Source: Auanema rhodensis (taxonomy: Eukaryota; Nematoda; Chromadorea; Rhabditida; Rhabditidae). From it: a stretch of DNA of 64,000 nt. The position numbers and the translations under genes were made by a program. Below, piece after piece: positions 9,533 to 18,320 of the stretch (positions are counted from its first letter, which is position 1; the number at the start of each line of letters is the position of its first letter). The notes under the pieces are model-generated. The model worked only from the letters and a program-made list of their open reading frames with translations. It was not told the origin of the DNA and did no database searches. The stretch is from assembly GCA_964057225.1 (NCBI GenBank), contig OZ059897.1, forward strand, positions 11,222,001 to 11,286,000. Reading direction: 5' to 3'.

Positions 9533-12500
9533 GATCTATACCGGACTATGAAATCTTCTCAACAGAACAACAGTACGACTATATTCCACCAGAAGCAGAC
9601 TGGGAAGGCAAATTACCTCACTTCCCTGGTGATTTCATGAAAGAACTTGACCTAAAAGAGGCTGATCTTACGCAACGACAAAAAGACGAACTACGAAACA
9701 TCATTCGTCAACGTAAGAAGGCATTCCTCAATGAAGATAAAAAGATAGGATTGTTCAAAGGACCAGTAGAACACAAGATACCACTACGAACGGATATGGA
9801 TATGCCAAAGCCACGAATTTCACGTATACCTCTCGGGAAACAGGAAGAGGTAGAAAGACAAGTCCAAGAAATGCTCGAGCAAGGGATAATAGAACGATCG
9901 ACATCTTTGTTCAACAGCCCTGTCGTTCTCGTTAAGAAAAAAGACGAAACATTCCGTTTCGTTACGGATTTCCGAGCCTTAAATAACGTTACAAGAAAAC
10001 AAACATATGTGATTCCTAACATCTCTGATATCATTGACTTAGCGGCTGGATCACAATACTTTTCTAATTTTGATCTTGTTTCTGGCTTTTTCCAAATACC
10101 ATTATCGAAGAAGGATAGACCACTCACATCCTTTACCACCAATAGTGGGACTTATCAATACAGGAGAATGCCTATGGGATTATGTGGTGCGCCACATACC
10201 TTTCAAACAGCCGTGAGATATCTCCAAAGTAAATGTAAATGCCGATTATTTGTCTATTTGGACGATTTACTAGTCATATCAGACAGCGCAGAACAACACC
10301 TCGAAGACATCAAAGAAGTATTACTCGCTGTAGAAAGACTAGGATTTAAGATTAAACTCAAGAAATGTTCATTTGCAAGACCAGAAGTGAAATTTCTCGG
10401 ACTCATTGTCGGAAGAGACGGAGTTAAGCCCGATCAACAGAAAGTTTCCGCCATCCGCGATTACCCTGCTCCTCAAACACCCACAGGAGTAAGAGCATTC
10501 TTAGGAATGGTCGGATTCTTTAGAAAATTTATTAAAGATTTTGCACATATAGCAAGTCCGCTGTATGACCTTACTAAGCTAGACGCAGACTTCAATTGGA
10601 CTAGCGAATGTCAACGTTCACTAGATAAGCTAAAGGAACGACTAATCGAAGCACCGGTATTGAAACCACCACGATCAGACCGAACTTTCATCATTGAAAG
10701 TGATGGCAGCAACATCGCCATAGGCGCAGTATTACTGCAGCCCGAAGATCCAAACGAACCATTCAAGAACTTACATCCAATTGCTTTCGCAAGTAGGAAA
10801 TTAGTAAAAGCAGAACGTAACTATGCTCCCATAGAGATAGAAGCCTTAGGCTTAGTTTACGCTCTAGCACAGTTTCGAACATACATACTTGGATCACATT
10901 CAATTTGCATCACTGATCATCGCCCATTGACAAGCTTACTAACTAGAAGAGACCTATTTGGAAGACTAGCAAAGTTCCAATTGGTCATACAGGAATACGA
11001 TATTGAGATCAAATATCGAGAAGGCAGATTAAACAAAGTCTGTGACGCACTCTCTAGATACATTGGAGATGAAGCTAACGATCCAAAGAGGTCGAACAAG
11101 AAACAAAAGACGAATTCGAAAGAGAAAATTGAGACACAACAAGTAAATGTTGTGAAGTTACCAGAATTCAGCTCAATCCAACAAAATACTCCTTGGATCA
11201 AGAGAACAATAGCTGAGATTGAATACAGAACGAAGAAAAATATGATTCAAAATGATCGTTATTGTGTTATAAACAACTTACTCTACACAAAACCAAGCGT
11301 CAAAAGACCTCATCCAGCGTTAATATTGCCATCGGATAGTGATATAATTAACAAAATCATTGAAGAATTTCATGAAGACCCAACAATCGGGGCGCATCAA
11401 GGAATCAACAAAACAAAAGAAGCCATATTACGAAGATTTTCCTGGACTAACATGCAGAACGACATAGCAAAATACGTAAAACAGTGCATCAAATGTGCAC
11501 AACGAAAGAAAGATCCTCATGCTATGACCGTACAACCAATGGGTCAATTTAACATACCAACAAAACCATTTGAGAGAATACATATGGATATCATGGGACC
11601 ATTCCCAACATCAAAAAGGAACAACAGCTATGTCCTCACAATACAAGACTCTTTCTCCAAATGGGCTACAACTATCGCCATACCAACAATTGTTAGTGAA
11701 GTTGTCATTGATAGATTCCTCAGAAACTTTGTATATGTCTATGGACCACCGAACCGCTTAATAACAGACCGCGGTTCCAACTTCCTATCAAGGAAATATG
11801 AAGACATGTGCGAAAAACTCGGTATCAAACATGAATCAACACTCCCACATCAGAAGAATTCCAATGGACAAGTAGAAAGACTTCATAGAACGTTAGAAGA
11901 AGGACTCACACATTATCTCAACGAAGATGTCACTGATTGGGACATGTTTTTGCCAAAAATTACCTTTGCATTGAACACCACAACGCATGCAACCACAGGA
12001 ATATCACCATACGTTGTACTATTCGGGAAAGAAAGCCGTTTGAGATTGGATAAAGATTTATACCCCGAAACAACTGAACCAAAGGAAATTTCAAAGGAGA
12101 TTGAAAATATTGAGAAAATCCAAAGCAAACAGAAAACAATCATTCAAGAAAATTTGGAAAAGCATCAAGAATTAGCAAAAAAGAAACATGATGCTCGATT
12201 ACGCACTCACGAAAGAGATATACAAGAAGGAGACTGCGTTATGTTAGCTGTGAAAATGCACAAGCCAGGACAAAAGCTTCGGAAAGCTTATGATGGACCA
12301 TTTGAAGTTATTAATGTGAAGGGAAACATGGTTCAAATCAAAAACCTTTTCGGAAAGATCCAAGACGTTCACAAGGACAATCTCAAATTATTTAATCGAG
12401 AAACAGATGACGGAATCGCACATAAGATCAATGCATTACATTCATATGACGAAGCTGTAGCAGGCGGGTTAGAGTCAGAGAATGCGAGACTGAGAGAAGA

Positions 12501-12594
12501 CGACCCGCCCTTTTCCATATTACAACACTTCAGCTTTGCCTCAGGGACGATCATGGATGGTCGGTCGTTCTCTCTCTGTTCTCTATTAGTTTAA
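9490..12594 (+). CDS. pol: reverse transcriptase, RNase H and integrase (pol)
   Basis: The frame is open from 9490, overlapping the protease frame by about 43 nt; the first ATG is at 9637. Counting from that ATG, RT has YLDD at 207-210, RNase H has IESDGS near 350, and integrase has an HHCC zinc region (FHEDP..GAHQG, CIKCAQRK) followed by D651, D711 and E747, a D35E spacing, then a GPF-type C-terminal module. All catalytic residues are present. The reading frame runs about 170 nt into the 3' LTR before stopping. Expression from the upstream frame needs a -1 shift, or a one-base deletion has separated them; the sequence alone does not decide this. Confidence 0.95.
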   Translation, partial: RIHRNTGRHAEAEIGSIPDYEIFSTEQQYDYIPPEADWEGKLPHFPGDFMKELDLKEADLTQRQKDELRNIIRQRKKAFLNEDKKIGLFKGPVEHKIPLRTDMDMPKPRISRIPLGKQEEVERQVQEMLEQGIIERSTSLFNSPVVLVKKKDETFRFVTDFRALNNVTRKQTYVIPNISDIIDLAAGSQYFSNFDLVSGFFQIPLSKKDRPLTSFTTNSGTYQYRRMPMGLCGAPHTFQTAVRYLQSKCKCRLFVYLDDLLVISDSAEQHLEDIKEVLLAVERLGFKIKLKKCSFARPEVKFLGLIVGRDGVKPDQQKVSAIRDYPAPQTPTGVRAFLGMVGFFRKFIKDFAHIASPLYDLTKLDADFNWTSECQRSLDKLKERLIEAPVLKPPRSDRTFIIESDGSNIAIGAVLLQPEDPNEPFKNLHPIAFASRKLVKAERNYAPIEIEALGLVYALAQFRTYILGSHSICITDHRPLTSLLTRRDLFGRLAKFQLVIQEYDIEIKYREGRLNKVCDALSRYIGDEANDPKRSNKKQKTNSKEKIETQQVNVVKLPEFSSIQQNTPWIKRTIAEIEYRTKKNMIQNDRYCVINNLLYTKPSVKRPHPALILPSDSDIINKIIEEFHEDPTIGAHQGINKTKEAILRRFSWTNMQNDIAKYVKQCIKCAQRKKDPHAMTVQPMGQFNIPTKPFERIHMDIMGPFPTSKRNNSYVLTIQDSFSKWATTIAIPTIVSEVVIDRFLRNFVYVYGPPNRLITDRGSNFLSRKYEDMCEKLGIKHESTLPHQKNSNGQVERLHRTLEEGLTHYLNEDVTDWDMFLPKITFALNTTTHATTGISPYVVLFGKESRLRLDKDLYPETTEPKEISKEIENIEKIQSKQKTIIQENLEKHQELAKKKHDARLRTHERDIQEGDCVMLAVKMHKPGQKLRKAYDGPFEVINVKGNMVQIKNLFGKIQDVHKDNLKLFNRETDDGIAHKINALHSYDEAVAGGLESENARLREDDPPFSILQHFSFASGTIMDGRSFSLCSLLV

Positions 12595-13647
12595 CCTTTA
12601 CTTAGTTATATGTATCTTATTGTAATCACGTAGATATAATAAACCAATCTTTCTCGAGTCTTATGTTTATCCTTATGCTCCATGTTTAACCGCTACATCT
12701 GGAATACTACCACGCTCATCTTGTAGACTCCATTGGTCTGTAAGATCGACGCGGGAGCATAACGGAACGTGGAGGTTCCACCTCGAACTTATCACAATTT
12801 TTTTTTCTTCCTTCTCTCTAATGTTTGTGTTGTTAATTTATTTTCAAATCTCTTTCATCTCTCTTTTTCTCATACCATCTACTCTATGTCTTAACACAAT
12901 ACGGAGGGGCCAACAACGTTAAATGGGAACAGAGGCAAGGAATCCTTTTTTTTTTAAAGAAGGATTATACGTTTCGAGATTATTATTTTCCCGTTTGTTC
13001 ACAAAAAGTTTTTCGTCTGAACCTTTAAATTTCGTATCCTTGCTTATAACATCTGAAATGCTCTGTTACCCAACCTTGAAGCTTGATGAGGGCTTTAGGT
13101 TGAATTAGTGAACAAATTCACCTAAAGTAATTGTTATTTTGTATTTCCCACGCCTTCTCCTTTTTAAGGATTAATTTTGGCTTCAAGGAAAGAATAACTT
13201 CGGTTATATCTTTATATTTCGTGGATGAAGTTTGTTTTGCGATCAGGACTATTTTATTTTGCGTTACGATTTCGTTCAGACAAATTTTGCTTCTAACATC
13301 CTAAATTTATAATCAGTACGCATGAAAAAAATTACACGGGAAACCTCACCAGAAAGGGAGGATTGTTAATTTATAGATCGCTATAGTCCGAAAAATCCTG
13401 TTGAAAAATGTTATCTCGAATTTGAATCATGATTAACACAGGTCGTGTTGGCTAAAGCATATCGGTTTGGATTTTCTCCCCTTACTGAATGTCACCTTCC
13501 TCATACCGTTATTGTTGTTCAGAAGCATAAGACTCACGCATTGAACCTTATTCCAACTTTAATACTAGTTCTTGTAATATTTAGCCATTTAACTCTGCTT
13601 TTATTTCAAAATTCGATTTCTGATCACGAAATATCTACATTCATCAT
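12426..13647 (+). repeat. 3' LTR
   Basis: Direct repeat of 2033-3255 with about 0.2 percent divergence by eye (G for T in GGCAAGG, T for C in TTTAGGTTG, one A fewer in an A run). Host sequence resumes at about 13645 with ATGAGATCCCTGC. Confidence 0.9.
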
Positions 13648-14165
13648 GAGATCCCTGCATCAAAATTGCCTATTCTTAGCAATAAAGTTCATCAGCAGTG
13701 CATATACCAAGGTAATAACTGGTTATAATAATTTTCAATCTCAAAAACATTTTAAATTCATACTCTAATATATCGGCAATATCAGGTCAAAGTATAATGT
13801 AAAAAACGCTTTATATTTATATTTAAATTCATATTACTTAGGCATCTTTAGTCTTATGTGATAATTATAACACAGATATTTTTCGTGACAAATACAGTGT
13901 AAAAAATGAAACCTGTTTCATTTCAAACTCTCTATCAGACTATTAAAATCGTTGTTAATTTCTAAGAAATATTTCACAAAGGTTCGACTTGGTTTACAGA
14001 TAATAGAATGCTTCTTGAACATCTCTTTTTGTTTGGAGATCGCTGCATTAGCTTCGTTGAAATCATGGGGTAGATTCCACAATTTAATGCACTCCTTTGC
14101 TACTCGAATCTGTAGCTCTTTGCTTTTCTTCCAGCTTTTGTACCCGTTCAAAGATTTGTGTGCTA
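13645..14165. repeat. segmental duplication with 15249-15790
   Basis: These ~520 bases, covering the last exon and 3' flank of the host gene, recur about 1.6 kb downstream at 15249-15790 with scattered substitutions. The first 94 bases also occur left of the retrotransposon at 1925-2018, so the host piece flanks the element on both sides. Confidence 0.8.
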
Positions 14166-14969
14166 TTTCAGGATCGACACAACTCTTTATCTAAATTACA
14201 AAGATCATAATATAAAATGCTTACAATCATACTTGAAGAACAGCAATGCTCAGTTTCCCATGACCATAAATTTCATAATTCTTCAAGTGGGAATTCTTAA
14301 GAAACAGCACTCGTCGCAGAAAATCCCTTTTAGCGCATACTTTGCTACTCACATGAATTCCTTCAGTTTCTGCTCGCCGAAAACCAGGAACTAGAACGTA
14401 ATTGAATTATATGAAACCAAAACTTTTTCGCAAGATTTACCTTCATCGGTTCCGATGTAAAGTGCTAAACTAGAATAGTGTTTGTTTGGAATAAAATGAA
14501 CCTTAGGTCCGACTCCGATGAACTCAAACAACTTATAAACAAATATTTCACGAATATCTGCTTGTTGCCAATTTTCTAGGCCTATATGTTCTTTAACGTA
14601 GTACTTTCCAATCAGAATTTCATTCCTCCATACTTGACAAATGAGCCCGCCCTAAAGACAATATTGTACAATTATATTTTATATCAAATTTTATCAAAAA
14701 CTTACCAGGATTCCACTTTCCTCTGGTCGCTTTCTCTCACATCTGATGTCGAAGGCTGTGCATTCAGCGTTATCAGCAAAGAAGTTTGAGAAATAAAACT
14801 CTGCGGCTATTTCAATGTATTCGAAATTTTTTTCCATGTAGCGAGAGAAATTTGCATTGAATTGGCAATAAATTTCATCAAATTGATGGTAGGTGACAAG
14901 GAATTTAGCTTTCATCAGTGGCATTAGGTGGTTCAAGGCTTGATCAACTGCTTGTTCAATTTAGGTCAT
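13918..14969 (-). CDS. four-exon host gene of unrecognised family
   Basis: Minus-strand exons 14969-14706, 14651-14441, 14390-14233 and 14190-13918 are separated by introns of 54, 50 and 42 nt, all GT-AG. They join in phase to a protein of about 301 codons. Visible segments include YHQFDEIYCQF, a GVGPKVHFIPN stretch, and a lysine-rich C-terminal exon (NGYKSWKKSKEL). I do not recognise the family and see no signal peptide or clear membrane segment. One defect: codon 3 is TAA where the copy at 970-1354 has CAA-like coding, so translation must start at a later ATG (MNHLMPL) or the copy is dead. Partial copies lie at 970-1354 and 15521-15790, so this belongs to a local duplicated family. Confidence 0.65.
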
Positions 14970-15248
14970 TTGTTTCAATGCGGAAGCTTGTCAAGCCCTT
15001 TTGAACTTTCTCAGAAAAGCTTAACAATTCGCAGTCATGATGTCTCTAAAATTAATAAAATCCATTACAAATATCAAAACATAGATAAAATGAAGATTAA
15101 AAAGTATATTGAATATTTTTAAAAGATTCTCAGTGTTGGAAACGCCAGAAATCTTTTTCGATTAAAAACATAAAATCTACCTCCACATTTCCAAAAATAC
15201 ATAGACATCTTTTACACGATTAAAATATCATTAAAACAATCATTAACA
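14970..15248. other. 5' flank of the host gene, third copy of the 293-bp unit
   Basis: This matches the unit duplicated at 1361-1945. It may contain the host gene promoter or an upstream noncoding exon (a TTTTAG acceptor-like run is present on the minus strand), but nothing more can be supported. Confidence 0.45.
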
Positions 15249-15520
15249 ATGAGATCCCTGCATCAAAATTGCCTATTCTTAGCAATAAAGTTCATCAGCA
15301 GTGCATATACCAAGGTAATGACTGTTTATAATAATTTTCAATCTCAAAAACATTTTAAATTCATACTCTACTATATTCACATTATCAGGTCAAAGTATAA
15401 TGTGAAAGACGCTTTTTATTTATATTCAAATTCATATTACTTAGGCATCTTTAGTGTTATGTGATCATTATAACACAGATATTTTTCGTAACAAATACAG
15501 TTTAAAAAATGAAACCTGTT

Positions 15521-15790
15521 TTATTTCAATTCTTCTATCAGACTATTAAGATCGTTGTTAATTTCTACAAAATTTTTCTCAAAGTTTCGACTTGGTTTAC
15601 AGATAATAGAATACTTCTTGAACAGCTCTTTTTGCTTGGAGATCGCTGCATTAGCTTCGTTGAAATTATGGGGTAGATTCCACAATTTAATGCACTCCTT
15701 TGCTACTTGAATCCGTAGCTCTTTGCTCTTCTTCCAGCTTTTGTACCCGTTCAAATATTTGTGTGCTATTTCAGGATCGACACAATTCTT
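15521..15790 (-). pseudogene. 3' fragment of the host gene (last exon only)
   Basis: This copy of exon 4 of the gene at 13918-14969 is open to its stop at 15521 and about 90 percent similar in protein. Similarity ends abruptly near 15790, and the upstream exons are absent. The 130 bases to 15924 show nothing recognisable. Confidence 0.65.
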
Positions 15791-15924
15791 TACACACAAG
15801 TCATTTGCGTCCGGGCTAGTTTGCTTTCTATTTAGGAAGTTTATTTTTTCTTCGTATCAAATGCTTGGATCTCTTAGTGCTTTGAGCGTTTGTGCCAAAC
15901 AAAACGTGTTTGTAATACGACGGC

Positions 15925-16372
15925 GACAATAAAAACAGATGTATTCAATATGCTTATCCATGTTACATAATAAATTACAACGCCAACAGCAATGTGTAAA
16001 CTGATGTATTCATTATATCAAGGTACAATGGCTGCTAATAGGTTGTGTCTTTTTGATTATTCATTTGTAAACTTTTTTTTTAGTTATAAGCGTTTATGTG
16101 AAGAGCTAGGATTTGATTATGACGAGATTAATCAGCTCAGGTAATTTAACACAATTTTGAATCTTCATATATATATATATTTTTTTTAGTAAACGGATAA
16201 AGTTCACCGAGGCTGGTGGGATCGAGATCTGTGAGCTTACAGCACCCACTTTTAATAGTGGGCTCTCATCATCAGGGGTTTTTGAAATAATAACCTTGGA
16301 TGACAGTGATGAGTAAGCGATATTAAAAATTATAACAACAAATTGCAAATATTTTGAAATTTATATATATTA
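15925..16372 (+). mobile_element. Polinton fragment with polB 5' exons, left half of an interrupted copy
   Basis: The sequence matches the polB start region of P2 (minus strand, about 47830-47400). Three exons are visible: near 15980-16041, 16083-16138 and 16190-16314, with GT-AG introns. The start codon equivalent to that of P2 is ACG here, though a second ATG at 15992 remains. Similarity then jumps to the long-intron sequence, so part of exon 4 was deleted. At 16373 a mariner element interrupts it, and the matching continuation resumes at 32382. Confidence 0.75.
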
Positions 16373-16666
16373 GGTACCGGAAAAAGTAATCAACGTTTCA
16401 AATTCAATTAGTCATTTTTTATATATTTGGCGGGATATAATAAAATTAATTATAAAAATATAAACAGCATAAATAACTACTCTTTATATATTAGGTCCCC
16501 TAGTTTTTCGAATTTTTTCGAAAAATTAAAAATTAAAAATTATTTAAAATTAAGGAAATTTGAATATTTTAAAACAATATTATCAAAAAAAAGTTTCAAA
16601 AAACAAATTTTTTTGTTTGAAAAATTGATTTTTATTTTCCATCTTTTTTTTTTGCTGTTTTCCGTT

Positions 16667-17100
16667 ATGAATTCTACTCATGCGCGCCATTTTCTTTTTT
16701 ATCGTTTTAATGAAGGATTATCTGCGAAAGCAGCCTTTAAAAAAATGAGAGCTGTTTATGGAGATTCATCTCCAAACTACAGCACCTGCAAAAGATGGTA
16801 ATCGCGTTTGGCGAAACCGATTTAAAAGATCGTCCAAGGTCGGGAGCTGGTAAGAAATTCAGCAACGCAGACCTTCAGAATGTTTTGGATGAGAATCCTG
16901 AAGCAACTCAGCTTCAAATGTGAAACATTCTAAAAGTCAGCGATGTTGCTATTTCAAAAAGATTGAAAAAAATGGGTAAAATCCATAAAATTTCACCTTT
17001 TTCCCCGCATGTTCTGACTGAGAGTAATCTCAGATCGAGAATAAGTTTGGCTCAGGATCTTCTGAAAATGAGCCAATGCATTAATTATTTAATGCATGTG
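16667..17100 (+). pseudogene. mariner transposase N-terminal region, degenerate
   Basis: It begins ATG with HFLFYRFNEG..AKAAF and a TCKRW motif, typical of the first mariner helix-turn-helix. It is then broken by a stop at 16800 and further frameshifts, although pieces such as KDRPRSGAGKK and a second HTH can be read in shifted frames. It ends before the catalytic domain, where a second mariner N-terminus starts. Confidence 0.7.
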
Positions 17101-17140
17101 TAGTGATCATATATTCTGAATAAAATTATTTTTTTGAAGA

Positions 17141-17628
17141 TTGAAAATGGTCTACTTGAGTGTTACAATTCGCTCAGTTCTGCTTCATGAATTTAAGAAC
17201 AATTTTAAAGCTTCTAAAGCTGCTCAAAAAATTAGAAGAGTGTTCGGTGATGATGCTGTGAGTGACGGAGTGGCAAGATTCTGGTTCAGAAGATTTAAAA
17301 CAGGAAATGAAAATAAACCAAAAAAAAAACCTAAAAATAAACCAAGAGTTACTTGTCAGAAACTATGTAGAGATTTCAATTGTGATGAATCTACAGTTAG
17401 GAAGCGTCTACATGAGTTGAACTACATCAAAATGCTCGACAAATGGATTCCACATACTCTCTCCGAAGACAATAAGTTGACTCGCCTGACTATAGCTGCT
17501 TTTCTACTCTCTATGAATTGTCAGGACCCTTTCATCGATCGTATTCTCACCTGTGATAAAAAATAGGTTGAATACGATAACTTCAGTAGATCAGCACAAT
17601 GGGTTCAACGAGGAGAACCGGCAGGAAC
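17141..17628 (+). pseudogene. mariner DD34D transposase, 5' half
   Basis: The frame from ATG 17147 encodes the paired HTH region and reaches the first catalytic aspartate (ILTCDKK), then a TAG in place of tryptophan at 17564-17566. Reading continues in frame to 17628, where P1 was inserted. The other half is at 31815. The stop shows that this transposase was probably already inactive. Confidence 0.85.
17623..17628. repeat. 6-bp target site duplication of P1 (left)
   Basis: AGGAAC directly precedes the P1 terminus; the same six bases follow the right terminus at 31809-31814. Six base pairs is the duplication size known for Polinton integrases. Confidence 0.95.
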
Positions 17629-18312
17629 AGTAGAGAGCCGTGCAAAATTTACTAACCACGCCCCCAAACAGCTGTCAAAAACATACTTTTGGGGGCGTCA
17701 GCTGCTAAAAACATACTTTTGGGGCGCGTCAGCTGTCAAAAACATATTTTTGAGCGTCAGCTATTAAAATCATATTTTGGGATCATGGTTCATGGATTCT
17801 CCTTTTTTAAATTTAAAAATCAAATTTTAAATTTATTTTTTCAAATGTATGTATATGTTTTTAAATATTTTTAAATATATTAAGTAAAAATAAAAATTAT
17901 AAATTTTAAATATTTAAATTTTGAATATATAAATTTGTTTTTAAATTTTATTTATTTATTATATTTATTAATAATGTTTGTTTACTTATTTTGTTTATTT
18001 TTCATTGTATTGTGTTTGTATTGTTTTTATTTTAAAGAACAATAAAATTTATGATATGAAATACCAAAATTCAATGGAACACATATCGAAGGTTAATTCG
18101 ATAAGAACGATATGAAATACAAAATTTAATGGAACACATATCGAAGGTTAATTCGATAAGAACGACATTAAATTATTAATTTTTGAAATTACAAATTGTT
18201 ATTAATTATATTTATTCTAACAAGTAAAAGTTTCAAATTATAGTAAAAGATTAGTTTTAAACTTTATTTTACTAATATAACAATACAATAACTCTATAGA
18301 GCACACATTGAG
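17629..18312 (+). repeat. P1 left TIR
   Basis: The outer 130 bases hold four tandem ~30-bp units beginning CAGCT (at 17669, 17699, 17730 and 17758), the first three with CAGCTG. The inner part has two ~55-bp units (centred near 18090 and 18145), each containing TATCGAA-GGTTAA-TTCGATA, a 7-bp inverted repeat. AT-rich filler lies between. It pairs with 31014-31808. Confidence 0.92.
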
Positions 18313-18320
18313 CACTAGGA

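Larger units (their letters stand above)
2033..13647 (+). mobile_element. Ty3/gypsy-class LTR retrotransposon with internal envelope-like gene
   Basis: Two direct repeats of about 1.22 kb (2033-3255 and 12426-13647) bracket long open frames for Gag, an envelope-like glycoprotein, aspartic protease, RT, RNase H and integrase. I found only three differences between the LTRs (two substitutions and one A indel), so insertion is recent. Most unusual is the order: the envelope-like part lies between Gag and protease rather than after integrase. LTR ends are not the usual TG...CA and I see no clear tRNA primer site directly after the 5' LTR, so the exact termini are approximate. The element sits in a duplicated host segment. 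A diverged minus-strand relative is at 48716-51045. Confidence 0.9.
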
